A stretch of DNA of 64,000 nt from NCBI GenBank assembly GCA_024275315.1, contig JAJRZK010000029.1:54516-118515 (forward strand). The letters are read 5' to 3'. A program made the translations under genes and the position numbers. This stretch comes from Nitrospirota bacterium. GTDB taxonomy: Bacteria > Nitrospinota_A > UBA7883. How positions within the stretch are numbered: position 1 is the stretch's first letter; each line of letters starts with the position of its first letter. The notes beneath the pieces are model-generated. The model did no database searches. It was not told where the DNA came from and was given only the letters and a program-made list of their open reading frames with translations. Positions 41,060 to 51,051 of this stretch are shown here, piece by piece.

Positions 41060-42372
41060 TCTAACCGGTCTTGTTCCAGTGATTTTGATTTTAGCCACAA
41101 CGCGCCGCAAAACCCGAGAAACACCACCCACGACACCGCCAGGCCTATTTTGCGGGTGTGTATCTCCGCCCACATCTGGTCAACGGTCTCTTGCACATTC
41201 CGGGAAACATTTATAATTTTACCGGATCGTTTTTTTAGCGTTTCCACATCGAGCTTGTGGGTCAGCGCGTTGAGCTCCTTGAGGTTGTCCGCCGTTTTGT
41301 CCATGTTCTCCACAAGACCGGAGACCTCAAATCCGCCATGGGCGTTGTTTATGAAATCATCCAGACCTTCCCTGGCTTTCGCCACGGCGGATGTCGTGGA
41401 TATCATCACAGCCTGTATTTCCTCCCCCACCTTGTAGGCCTTGTCGGTTTTGTCATGGCACCCGATACAATCTATATCCTCGTCGCCCGTAAACTTTTTT
41501 ACAGTCGGGCGCAAAACATCGTGATTGTTATGGCACGAAAGGCAAATAGGCTCCCCCTCCTTCTCATATACTTTCCAGTGTGGGCTGGACTTGAAATACT
41601 CCGCCTGGGAAGCGTGACAGTTGAAACAGACGGTCCGCACCCTGGCGGATTTTGAAGATATGACGCCATGGTTGCTGTGGCAGTTCACGCAGGTGGGAAC
41701 CAGCAGATCACCCTTGGAAAACAGTTCGTAATGCCTGCTTTTCTTATACAGCTCAAGCTGATTGAACGGTTTTCTGCGTTTTTTGAATATCTCTTTTTTG
41801 GCGTGGCAACCGCCGCACATCTGCGGAATATTGGATCTGTGTACTGTGGATTTCGGGTCCTTGACCTTTAATATCTTGTGCTTGCCATGACAACTGACGC
41901 ACGAAGGGGCTTGCTCGTCTCCGGAGGAGAGCTTCCTGCCGTGGACACTGCCGGAATAAAGCTGATGCTGGTCCGCCCGCTGGTTATACGCTCTCATAAG
42001 CTTAGCGTCAGAATGGCATTTGGAGCACAGCTTCGGTATGTCCATTGGTTTGGGCTTGCCGATAAATCCCGCTTCCGGCTCCATGGCCAGCTCCTCGTCG
42101 AAAGGGGCCCCGCCGTGGCAGTCCGCGCATCTGACGCCGACTTCCCGATGGACCGACTGCATCCAATCTTTTACAGGGGGTGTGAGAACTTCGTCTTCAA
42201 GATCGGTATGGCAGATTATGCAGTTGTAGTTGTCCGGAATGGCTGATTTTATATCAGCCGAAAACGAGGCGGGATCCTTTTTCGCCGCCGGCTTACCTTC
42301 GACTGTTGAAGACACCGCCGGCTGGGCTACCATGCAACACAGCAACAGAGCCAGAAAAAGAAAACGAAGCAT
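41056..42372 (-). CDS. Multiheme cytochrome c (nine CXXCH) with C-terminal TM anchor
   Basis: CIICH, CADCH, CSKCH, CVSCH, CGGCH, CVNCH, CFNCH, CLSCH, CIGCH; signal MLRFLFLALLLCCMVAQPAVSS; TM IGLAVSWVVFLGFCGALWL. Confidence 0.9.
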   Translation of the reverse strand: MLRFLFLALLLCCMVAQPAVSSTVEGKPAAKKDPASFSADIKSAIPDNYNCIICHTDLEDEVLTPPVKDWMQSVHREVGVRCADCHGGAPFDEELAMEPEAGFIGKPKPMDIPKLCSKCHSDAKLMRAYNQRADQHQLYSGSVHGRKLSSGDEQAPSCVSCHGKHKILKVKDPKSTVHRSNIPQMCGGCHAKKEIFKKRRKPFNQLELYKKSRHYELFSKGDLLVPTCVNCHSNHGVISSKSARVRTVCFNCHASQAEYFKSSPHWKVYEKEGEPICLSCHNNHDVLRPTVKKFTGDEDIDCIGCHDKTDKAYKVGEEIQAVMISTTSAVAKAREGLDDFINNAHGGFEVSGLVENMDKTADNLKELNALTHKLDVETLKKRSGKIINVSRNVQETVDQMWAEIHTRKIGLAVSWVVFLGFCGALWLKSKSLEQDRLE

Positions 42373-42517
42373 ATTACCCCTCGTTATTCCCGATTCCCCG
42401 GCGCGTCCTCCACCCCTGTCAATCATCGGCGACAAAACACATCAACTGGGACGAAACTACGCTTAAAGCCGGTATGACAACAACGACCCAGATCAAATTC
42501 ATATAATTACCAGGCTG

Positions 42518-43792
42518 TCACTTCACCTGGATGACAAATTCCACTCGCCGGTTAAGTCTGCGTCCCTGTTTGGTGTCGTTCGTGTGCGCCGGCCTTTCTT
42601 CGCCGTAACTGATGACGAACATCCGGTCCGCCTCGATCTCAAGCTCTTTCACCAGAAACAGCTTGGCCGAACGGGCTCTTCGCTGGCCGAGTTTGGCGTT
42701 GTACCCGTTAGAGCCGATGGAGCAGGTATGCCCCTCGACAACAAGCCTTACGTTCGGGTTGTTTTTCAGCTTTCCGGCGTTACGGGCCAGCGTATCCCTG
42801 GCTGTGGCGGTCAGCTCGTCGCTGTCGAATTTAAAATGTATCCCTTCGAGGACAATGGTCACCACCTCTTCCGCCTGGCCCTGTCCAGAATCGGCGGGTG
42901 TGACAGCTTCCTCTTTTGCGCCAGTCTCCTCCACGGCGGCGACGGGTTCAGCCGATACGCCCGCTCCCGCCAGTTTCGGCCTGCCAAGGCCCCGTCCGAT
43001 CGTTATACCGGCAAGCCACATATAGTTGGGGCTTTCCTGGCCGTCGCCTCCGCCCCAGGATCCATAACCGGCGGTGACGCTCGCCCAGTCGCTGATGTAA
43101 TAACGCACACCAAGCGACAAAAGGGAGTTATCGTCGCGCCAGGCCACCTGGTCTCCCCAGGCCTGGCCGCTCACCTCGGCGATCAGGCTCAAGTCTCCGA
43201 ACGCGAACCATTCCACGCCAGCGCCATAGAGCCATTCAGGGTCTATAGTGTCGGACTGGTGGTTGAGGTATCCCAGGTTCAGGTGCCAGGATACGTTTTC
43301 ATATTCCTTATCGATGGCAAGTTTCGCCCCGATATCAGTGTCGCCGGTGCCCAGTGACTTGTCCTTGTCTCCCATGGGCAGGGTCACCAGACCTATGAGC
43401 GCAAAACGCAGGTTATGTTTTTCGGAGTTGTAAAAATTCCATTTCGCCCCGGCCAGGCCGTCGCTGGTTCCATCCGCGTCTGCGTGATAAGAGTCGCCGT
43501 CGGTGTTCTTGGTCACAAACTGGGCGTACAGCTCGAACTGGTCGGAAACACCAAGGGTAAACGGAGCGGATATCACCGATTCGTCAACATCGTGGGTTGT
43601 GTGTTTATAGTTTGACGACCAGTAAAAACCGCCAAGACCAAAATTCATATTTCCCAGCGTCCTGGCCTTGTCCACGGTAAACAGCCCGGAACCCCCATGA
43701 ACGCTGACCTGGGCCATAGCGGGAGTGGTGATTGACAATGCAAAAGTGAATGCGACCGCCAAAACGGTTAAAATGTTCTTCACACTGAACAT
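42518..43792 (-). CDS. Outer-membrane beta-barrel with C-terminal OmpA domain
   Basis: GIHFKFDSDELTATARDTLARNAGKLKNNPNVRLVVEGHTCSIGSNGYNAKLGQRRARS; signal peptide. Confidence 0.9.
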   Translation of the reverse strand: MFSVKNILTVLAVAFTFALSITTPAMAQVSVHGGSGLFTVDKARTLGNMNFGLGGFYWSSNYKHTTHDVDESVISAPFTLGVSDQFELYAQFVTKNTDGDSYHADADGTSDGLAGAKWNFYNSEKHNLRFALIGLVTLPMGDKDKSLGTGDTDIGAKLAIDKEYENVSWHLNLGYLNHQSDTIDPEWLYGAGVEWFAFGDLSLIAEVSGQAWGDQVAWRDDNSLLSLGVRYYISDWASVTAGYGSWGGGDGQESPNYMWLAGITIGRGLGRPKLAGAGVSAEPVAAVEETGAKEEAVTPADSGQGQAEEVVTIVLEGIHFKFDSDELTATARDTLARNAGKLKNNPNVRLVVEGHTCSIGSNGYNAKLGQRRARSAKLFLVKELEIEADRMFVISYGEERPAHTNDTKQGRRLNRRVEFVIQVK

Positions 43793-44027
43793 GTAGCCTC
43801 CAAGACTGTAAAATCGCAGGTTACGGGCAAAATCGACTTTCGGCTATTCCTAGTCCTTCCAACAGATGATTCATGATACCAGACACCGAACTGATTGCAA
43901 TAAATAAAAAAACCTCATGCGGCCCGATATCGGACATAAAATCCGTGCGATGAAAACCGGGGAAGAGGAGGCTCGGGGCGGGCCGTACGCTTTCGTCACG
44001 CCGTCACACGACCACATCCGGCGAAAA

Positions 44028-44882
44028 TCAATCCAGGCCGGAGATGGTCAACTGTTTGTATTTGCCTTTCAACAATCTCGTCACAGGCCCAGGCCCGGGG
44101 ATGTCGAATAGTCCGTCGACACAACTAACAGGGACAATCTCCAAAAGGGAGTTGGTGACAAAGACCTCGCTGGCCAGAGAAACTGAATCCGGGCCGAACC
44201 TGCCTTGCGCCGTTTGGATGTTCTCGTGTCTGGCCATGTCCAGCGCAATCCTCCTGGTGACGCCTTGCAGGATTCCGCATTCGCATGACGGTGTGAAAAG
44301 CGTGTCGTCTTTCAGCCAAAACAGGTTTACGGCCACGCCGGAAGCCACGTGACCATCGGTCGTAAGGACCAGCGCCTCGTCGGCGCCCTTTTTCCTGGCT
44401 TCGTCCAGTGTCAGCACCGCCTCAAGCGAACTTATGGTTTTAAGACCGCTCAATGGCGACGAGGGGTTTTTGTTTATGGATACACGCGCCAACCTGAAAC
44501 CTGCGTTGAACATCCGCTCCGACACCGGCTCATACGGCCTTAACGTAAGAGTCCATGAAGGCCGGTCGCATCCTTTGGTCCCATAGCCCCTGGGACCACG
44601 GCCCCTGGTGACGGTCAGCCGCGCCACGCCCCTGTCCACGGAGTTTTTATCCGCAAGGCCCGCCAGAGAATTTCTGACGGTCTCGTTGTCGAAGGGAATC
44701 TCCAGGTGTATCCTGTCTGCGCCGTCCCGGAGCCGGTCGAGATGACGCTCCAGCCCGAAAGGTTTACCGGCGTACAACGGTATGGTCTCAAACAAGCCAT
44801 CACCAAGCGTATACCCCCTGTCCTCCAGATCAACCAACGGTCTATCGGTCATCCCTCCGTCAACTATCGCCCACCGGCTCAT
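44028..44882 (-). CDS. pabC: Aminodeoxychorismate lyase-like PLP enzyme (fold type IV)
   Basis: DRGYTLGDGLFETIPLYAGKPFGLERHLDRL, adjacent to pabB; class IV aminotransferase motifs. Confidence 0.8.
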   Translation of the reverse strand: MSRWAIVDGGMTDRPLVDLEDRGYTLGDGLFETIPLYAGKPFGLERHLDRLRDGADRIHLEIPFDNETVRNSLAGLADKNSVDRGVARLTVTRGRGPRGYGTKGCDRPSWTLTLRPYEPVSERMFNAGFRLARVSINKNPSSPLSGLKTISSLEAVLTLDEARKKGADEALVLTTDGHVASGVAVNLFWLKDDTLFTPSCECGILQGVTRRIALDMARHENIQTAQGRFGPDSVSLASEVFVTNSLLEIVPVSCVDGLFDIPGPGPVTRLLKGKYKQLTISGLD

Positions 44883-46276
44883 CCCTTCACAGCCTCCATC
44901 ATCGCCCTGGCCTTGTCCATCGTCTCGTTAAATTCGTCTTGCGCGTCGGACAGCCAGGTTATACCTCCACCGGCGTGGAACTTGTACCGTCCACCAGCGT
45001 GAACGATGGTCCTGATAACGATATTCGTGTCCATGGCTCCGTCAAATCCTATGTATCCCATCGCTCCGCAATACGCCCCCCTTGGAACCGGTTCGAGCTC
45101 GTCAATAATCTCCATCGCCCTGATTTTTGGAGCGCCGGTGACAGACCCACCCGGGAAAGCGGTTTTGAGCAGGTCAACGGGGCCGTATTCCGGGGCGATC
45201 TTCCCTTCCACCGTGGAGACAAGGTGGAACACGGTCGGAAACTCCTCCAGCGCGCAAAGCTGCGGCGTCTTGACGGAATTCGGCACGCAGACTTTTGACA
45301 GGTCGTTTCTTAACAGATCGACTATCATCACGTTCTCCGCCCTGTCCTTATCGCTTTGCCGCAGGTCCGCTCTCAACAACCTGTCCTCGCGCAACGCGGC
45401 CCCTCTCGGCCTGGTCCCCTTTATGGGGCGCGCCTGGACATCGCCACCTGTCATTTTGAGAAACCTTTCCGGAGACGATGACATTATCCGCGCCGGTCCG
45501 GTGTTGAGATACGCCGCAAAAGGCGCCGGGCTGACACAGCGCAACCGCATATAGAGACTGACCGGATCCACGGTTTCCGGAACGGTAAAACGCTGGGCGA
45601 TGTTCACCTGGTAACAGTCCCCATCTTCTATGTAGCGCCGCACCCGCTCCACCGCGGCCATGAAAGATTCTTTCGAAAAGTCGCTCACCGGCAAAACATC
45701 GTCGCCGGTGAGTGACGAAACAGGCTTTCGCCCGGAAGCTTTAGACGACATGATTTTTTCAAGACTGCGCCGCAGGTCGCCCAGCTCCTCGCCTCCATCG
45801 CGCCCCTCCTCCACGCTCACCACCAGCGACATCTCCGATTTTGCGTGATCAAACGCGATCAACCTGTCGTACAGCCCCAGCCACAAGTCCCCCTCCTCGG
45901 TTTTACCTGTCCTGCAAAGTCGCGTGGAAGGCTCGCAATGGGTCAGAAGACCATACCCCCAGAACCCGGCCACACCTCCGGTAAAATGGGGAAATCCATC
46001 GTTTGGCTCCGCGCTCCACCGGGCCAGGGTCCTGTCCAGCAGATCAAACGGGTCGTCACTGAGCTGACGAACCGAATGACCGGAGGAGAAAACGAACCTG
46101 TCACCCGACCCGCTGATGGTTCCGAATGGCTCCCACATTATGTACGACCATCGGCCTGTCCCCTCCGGGTCCATGCCGCTGTCGAGCCACAAAAGGCCGG
46201 GCCTGTCGCCAAGCTGGCCGATCAGGCGATCCGGCTCGATCCATGGCGATTTGCATGTAACAGTTTTTCGTTTCAT
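44879..46276 (-). CDS. pabB: Aminodeoxychorismate synthase component I
   Basis: VNIAQRF, SSSPERFLKM, ARPIKGTRPRG, GGSVTGAPKIRAMEIIDELEPVPRGAYCGAMGY. Confidence 0.88.
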   Translation of the reverse strand: MKRKTVTCKSPWIEPDRLIGQLGDRPGLLWLDSGMDPEGTGRWSYIMWEPFGTISGSGDRFVFSSGHSVRQLSDDPFDLLDRTLARWSAEPNDGFPHFTGGVAGFWGYGLLTHCEPSTRLCRTGKTEEGDLWLGLYDRLIAFDHAKSEMSLVVSVEEGRDGGEELGDLRRSLEKIMSSKASGRKPVSSLTGDDVLPVSDFSKESFMAAVERVRRYIEDGDCYQVNIAQRFTVPETVDPVSLYMRLRCVSPAPFAAYLNTGPARIMSSSPERFLKMTGGDVQARPIKGTRPRGAALREDRLLRADLRQSDKDRAENVMIVDLLRNDLSKVCVPNSVKTPQLCALEEFPTVFHLVSTVEGKIAPEYGPVDLLKTAFPGGSVTGAPKIRAMEIIDELEPVPRGAYCGAMGYIGFDGAMDTNIVIRTIVHAGGRYKFHAGGGITWLSDAQDEFNETMDKARAMMEAVKG

Positions 46277-46444
46277 AATTCCCGGCTTGTATGTGGTTCA
46301 CGCAGAATCCATAATAAACGGTTTAGCTGTGTGAGAAACAGGTTTTCGCTTGGGCCGAGCTATTCGCGACGCAGGTGAAGCTACGGCAAACAGCAGTATA
46401 ATATACGATAACGATAGATGTATCAGGTAAGGACGAAAGGATAA

Positions 46445-47392
46445 ATGATTTCTTTAAACCATTTGGCCCTGAAGGCGATCGAGCCGCTGGTGAACGACGC
46501 CGAAAAATACGGGGTGTCGGTGCTAAAATCGGAGTACGGAGCCACTATAGTGGATTGCGGCGTCAAGGTCCCGGGCAGTTACGGGGCAGGCAGGTTGTTT
46601 GCCATGGGATGCCTGGCTGGGCTGGCTGATGTCGCCATTACCTCCACCACCGTCGGAGAACATCATCTACCGACGGTCTGGGTGGCGGTTGACCGGCAGG
46701 TGGAAGGTTGCATGGCCTCGCAGTACGCTGGATGGGCGATAAACAAAGGCGGCTATTTCGCCATGGGTTCCGGTCCCGCACGGGCGCTGGTTTCCACCGA
46801 AAATATTTTTGAACATATCGGCCACAAGGAAAAAAGCGACATGGCCCTGGTTTGCCTGGAGTCCCGGAAATATCCCCCGGACGAGGTAATCGATTATATT
46901 TGCGCCAAGGCGGGTGTGGCGCCGGAGAACCTGACGATCCTGATCGCGCCGACAGGGTCTATAGCGGGGTCGGTGCAAATCGCCGCCAGGATCGTGGAAA
47001 CCGCCATCCATAAAATGCATGAGCTGGGTTTCAAGCTGGAGTCGATTCTGTACGGTTGCGGAACATGCCCCATAGCGCCGGTTACGCCTGACGACATGGA
47101 AGCCATAGGCAGAACCAACGACAGCGTCTTGTATGGAGGCTGGGCGAAGGTTACAGTGGATTGCGACGATCTTACGCTAAAGGAACTTGTCGACCGGATA
47201 CCCTCGTGCGCGTCAAAAGACTATGGCAAAACTTTTGGCGAGCTATACAGGAAATACGGGGACTTTTACAAGATCGACCCATTACTGTTTTCACCAGCTG
47301 TCATAGCCGTCAGCAACATTGGCTCCGGCAAAACCTATCGGGCCGGCGCGTTAAACCCCGATATCCTGTCAAAATCTTTTTTTCCAGGCTGA
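46445..47392 (+). CDS. mch: Methenyltetrahydromethanopterin cyclohydrolase
   Basis: LNHLALKAIEPLVNDAEKYGV, VDCGVKVPGSYGAG, MASQYAGWAI, YGCGTCPIAPV. Confidence 0.93.
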   Translation: MISLNHLALKAIEPLVNDAEKYGVSVLKSEYGATIVDCGVKVPGSYGAGRLFAMGCLAGLADVAITSTTVGEHHLPTVWVAVDRQVEGCMASQYAGWAINKGGYFAMGSGPARALVSTENIFEHIGHKEKSDMALVCLESRKYPPDEVIDYICAKAGVAPENLTILIAPTGSIAGSVQIAARIVETAIHKMHELGFKLESILYGCGTCPIAPVTPDDMEAIGRTNDSVLYGGWAKVTVDCDDLTLKELVDRIPSCASKDYGKTFGELYRKYGDFYKIDPLLFSPAVIAVSNIGSGKTYRAGALNPDILSKSFFPG

Positions 47393-48267
47393 TGCGGGCG
47401 GCTATCCTGCGCTCCAGGGAGGGCTGGCACATCGACCAGCTTGAATCGGAGCTTAAACGGCGAGGCGTCGAGGTCTTGAAGTTTTCCATAACGGATATTT
47501 CCCTGTCCGTTCAAACGACCCCATCCGTTAAATGCAAAGGGTTCGATCTGACCACACTCGACGCGCTCATCATCCGCATCATACCGCTGGGATCCTTGGA
47601 GCAACTGATGTTCCGGATGAACGCACTTGGCATTCTGGAAAAATCGGGCGTTAAGATCATCAACTCCCCGGCTTCGATTGAAAAGACCGTGGACAAGTCA
47701 TATACATCCGGCCTGCTGGCCCGGGCGGGTCTGCCCACCCCGAGGACCTGTGTCCTACAGCTGTTCGACGAGGCGATGGACGCGTTCGAAAAAATGGGTG
47801 ACGTGGTGGTAAAACCACTCCACGGCTCGTGCGGAATGGGGATGACGAGGATAAGCGACAAGGATATCGCCTACCGCGTGTTCAGAACCATGGAGATGAA
47901 CCGCTACATATATTACATACAGGAATTTATAGACCATGGACAGGAGGATACGCGGGTGTTTGTGGCAAACTCAAAGGTGGTCGCGGCGATGAAGAGAATC
48001 GGCGGGGGCTGGAAAAACAACTTTACGCAGGGGACAAGAGTCGAGCCGTGCGATCTTGGTGAGCAACGGGCCGCAAAGGCTGTTGAGGCGGCCAGGGCGC
48101 TGGGGTTGTGTTACGCCGGTGTGGATTTTCTTGATTCGGCCGACGGCTCTGAATATATAATAGAGGTCAACGGGATTCCGGGGTGGAAAGGTCTTCAACG
48201 AACAACCGATATCCGCATATCCGAAAAAATCATTGATTGCGTAACGGATGAAACTTTCGAAACCTGA
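47392..48267 (+). CDS. RimK/MptN-like ATP-grasp ligase, H4MPT-cluster type
   Basis: ATG overlaps mch TGA (TGATG); VVKPLHGSCGMGMTRI, GVDFLDSADGSEYIIEVNGIPGWKGLQ; upstream ORF extension judged spurious. Confidence 0.82.
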   Translation: MRAAILRSREGWHIDQLESELKRRGVEVLKFSITDISLSVQTTPSVKCKGFDLTTLDALIIRIIPLGSLEQLMFRMNALGILEKSGVKIINSPASIEKTVDKSYTSGLLARAGLPTPRTCVLQLFDEAMDAFEKMGDVVVKPLHGSCGMGMTRISDKDIAYRVFRTMEMNRYIYYIQEFIDHGQEDTRVFVANSKVVAAMKRIGGGWKNNFTQGTRVEPCDLGEQRAAKAVEAARALGLCYAGVDFLDSADGSEYIIEVNGIPGWKGLQRTTDIRISEKIIDCVTDETFET

Positions 48268-49120
48268 AATAATCGGCGAAGCTGTCCAGATGGCCTGCCT
48301 GTTTGAAGTCAGTAGCGAAAAACCCGGCAACGTCACGCCCACCAGGCAGTTCTCCGATCTGTCATACGCCGATTTTCTCCATAACGCCGTGGTGCTTGGC
48401 CGCGTTTTCAGAAACAACGCAAAAGCAAGAGTTGGGGAAATTATTTTGCAATCGGTAAGCCAATGCGTGGCTAGGACCCGCACCAACGTCAACCTGGGAA
48501 CCATCCTGTTGCTGGCCCCGCTGGCGCGGGCTTATTACAACCGCGGCAAGATCGACTCGTCTGCCGTAAAGCCGGTGCTGGCTTCACTTACAACAACAGA
48601 CGCGGATAAGGCGTATAAAGCCATTCGTCTGGCCAATCCCGGAGGACTGGGGCATGTCAAAAACCAGGATGTAAACAAAAAACCGTCCGTCACCCTGTTG
48701 CGCGCCATGAAACTGGCCGCGGAAAGGGACTGGATCGCATTTGAATACGCCAACAATTTCACCATCACTTTCGAGCTTGGCGTTCCCGAACTTGTAAGCA
48801 ACATTGAATCGGGACTGGTGTTGAGAGAGGCGATTGTACAGACATTCCTAAGGCTGTTGTACTTGTACCCGGATTCCCATGTGGCAAGGCGGACATCCAG
48901 AGAGACGGCGCTGAAAATTTCTGAAAAGGCCGGCGGAATTCTCCGGAAAGGAGGGCTCGCCTCCCCTTCGGGGCGCAGGGCGGTGTATGAGTTTGACCAT
49001 TACCTCAGATCGGACTCCAACATGCTAAATCCCGGAACCACGGCGGACCTCGTCGCCGCCGCGCTTTTTGTCTATTTTATCCAGAACCGCTGTGACACGT
49101 CGTCACCGGGGAAACACTAG
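48248..49120 (+). CDS. Triphosphoribosyl-dephospho-CoA synthase-like (CitG/MdcB family) protein of H4MPT cluster
   Basis: ACLFEVSSEKPGNVTPTRQFSDLSYADFL; RTNVNLGTILLLAPLA. Confidence 0.82.
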   Translation: MKLSKPEIIGEAVQMACLFEVSSEKPGNVTPTRQFSDLSYADFLHNAVVLGRVFRNNAKARVGEIILQSVSQCVARTRTNVNLGTILLLAPLARAYYNRGKIDSSAVKPVLASLTTTDADKAYKAIRLANPGGLGHVKNQDVNKKPSVTLLRAMKLAAERDWIAFEYANNFTITFELGVPELVSNIESGLVLREAIVQTFLRLLYLYPDSHVARRTSRETALKISEKAGGILRKGGLASPSGRRAVYEFDHYLRSDSNMLNPGTTADLVAAALFVYFIQNRCDTSSPGKH

Positions 49121-49123
49121 GCG

Positions 49124-49642
49124 ATGAGCGATAAAATCGGCTGGGCCATAACCGGCGCCGGACACATGATACAACAGACAAAACAGATCATCCTCGACCT
49201 GGAGGGCGTGGAGCTTTTTCTGTCGAAAGCCGCGGAGGATGTTTTGCGTATATACAAGATCAACCTGGACCGGTTCCCCCGCGCGATACACAGGGAAACC
49301 GGAGCTTGCTCCCCGATTTGCGGCCAGTTCGCCATGGGAAAATATCGCGGGCTCATCGTCGCTCCGGCCACGTCCAACACAGTGGCCAAATTCGTAAGCG
49401 GTATCGCGGACACGCTGGTGACCAACATCTTCGCCCAGGCGGGCAAAAGTCATGTGCCGATCGTGGTGATGCCGACCGATATTAAGCCAGTCGTCGAATC
49501 GATGGGGCCAAGAAAGCCGGTGATGGTATACCCCCGGAAAGTGGACCTGGAAAACACGGCCAGGCTTGCCGACTTCGACGGTGTCCGTGTGGTCAAATCC
49601 ATCGAGCAGTTGAAAAGCGTCGTAATGGAAATGTTCGGTTGA
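49124..49642 (+). CDS. Flavoprotein, DmrB/archaeoflavoprotein-like
   Basis: WAITGAGHMIQQT, GLIVAPATSNTVAKFVSGIADTLVTNIFAQAGK. Confidence 0.8.
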   Translation: MSDKIGWAITGAGHMIQQTKQIILDLEGVELFLSKAAEDVLRIYKINLDRFPRAIHRETGACSPICGQFAMGKYRGLIVAPATSNTVAKFVSGIADTLVTNIFAQAGKSHVPIVVMPTDIKPVVESMGPRKPVMVYPRKVDLENTARLADFDGVRVVKSIEQLKSVVMEMFG

Positions 49643-50970
49643 AAACCAGGCATATTAACTTTATCACCAGAGACCTGGCCGCTCCGGCGCTGGCGCGGCT
49701 CCTGGCCAGGCATTCTTTTGATTTCAGCTACGACATAATATCCTTGCCGGGCCAGGTGGCGGCGCTGATGACCACAGGATGGATGGCCAGGCGGCTACCT
49801 GAAAACCTGCCTGGAGAAATCATGATTCCAGGAGGGTGCAAAGGGAGCCTGGAGGAAATCCACAATGTGACCAGCGCCAGGGTGACACGAGGCCCCGTCG
49901 ACCTTAACGGCCTGCCGGAGCATTTCGGAAAAGCTGAGGCCCGTGTCAAGTATGGCCGGCCCCGTCTTAAAATCGTCGCGGAAATCGTAGACGCCCCAAC
50001 CATTTCGATCCGCAAGATCGTGGCGAAGGCCCGTTATTACAGGAGAGCCGGCGCTGACTGGGTGGACCTTGGATGCGTAAACGGGGTCCCGTTCGCGCAT
50101 CTCGACGAAACCGTCCGGGAGCTGCGCTGGCTTGGGTTTAACGTGTCTGTGGATTCGTCCAACCCCGAAGAGCTCCTGACGGCCGGCAGGGCTGGCGCCG
50201 GGTTGTTTCTTTCCGTCAATTCTCAAAATATTCACATAGCCCCGGAGTTGGATGGCAAAGTTGTCGTGATCCCGGATCCGGGCAAGGGCTTGGCCAGCTT
50301 GTATAAAAACGCGAAAACCCTGGCCGGCCTGGGGGTTGATTATATACTGGATCCAATACTCGACCCTCTATGCCTTGGCGCGGCGGAGTCGATCGCTAGG
50401 TATGCCGCCGTGCGGCGAAAGTTTAAGAACACTCCGATCCTCATGGGTGTGGGCAATATCTCGGAGCTTGCCGGTGTGGACAATATCGGGATAAGCGCGT
50501 TTCTGGCCGGCGTATGCGCCGAGTTGAAGATTGATTATGCGCTCACCACGGAGGTTGCGCGATGGAACCGGGATTCTGTCAGACAGCTATCCATAGCGCG
50601 AAACATAATGGAGCATGCGGTATACGAGCGTATAGCGCCAAAACGTTTCGACAACCGGTTGCTGGTGGCCAAAGACGCCGACAGGCCAAGGTTGTCCAGC
50701 CGTCAGATCAAGGGGATATGTGGAAAGATAAAAGACAGGAACTACAGGATTTTTGTCGCGGATGGTTTCATCCATCTGTTCAACAAAGATGTTTATATCA
50801 AGACCAAAACCGTGGATGATATTTTTGAAAAGTTGCGTGTCGACAACCCGTCTCATGCTTTTTACCTGGGCAGGGAGCTTCAGAAAGCGGAAACGGCGCT
50901 GGCGCTGGGTAAGGATTATACCCAGGAAAAACCGCTCGACTGGGGTTATATTTCGGGAAACAGGCGATGA
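49639..50970 (+). CDS. Dihydropteroate synthase-related H4MPT biosynthesis protein
   Basis: GADWVDLGCVNGVP, GFNVSVDSSNPEEL, YILDPILDP, ILMGVGNISELAGVDNIG; H4MPT cluster. Confidence 0.8.
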   Translation: MKTRHINFITRDLAAPALARLLARHSFDFSYDIISLPGQVAALMTTGWMARRLPENLPGEIMIPGGCKGSLEEIHNVTSARVTRGPVDLNGLPEHFGKAEARVKYGRPRLKIVAEIVDAPTISIRKIVAKARYYRRAGADWVDLGCVNGVPFAHLDETVRELRWLGFNVSVDSSNPEELLTAGRAGAGLFLSVNSQNIHIAPELDGKVVVIPDPGKGLASLYKNAKTLAGLGVDYILDPILDPLCLGAAESIARYAAVRRKFKNTPILMGVGNISELAGVDNIGISAFLAGVCAELKIDYALTTEVARWNRDSVRQLSIARNIMEHAVYERIAPKRFDNRLLVAKDADRPRLSSRQIKGICGKIKDRNYRIFVADGFIHLFNKDVYIKTKTVDDIFEKLRVDNPSHAFYLGRELQKAETALALGKDYTQEKPLDWGYISGNRR

Positions 50971-51051
50971 GTTATCCAACCACTCCCCGGCTATCTGTCG
51001 GTCCCCGGCTGTCGGTCGGCGTGGCCTGACGCGGCTGTTTTTGGCGCCAAT

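Noticed and set aside
47161-47391. N-terminal extension of the ATP-grasp ORF overlapping mch
   Set aside because: The ATG at 47392 overlapping the mch TGA gives a family-like start; the upstream part is an out-of-frame reading of mch.
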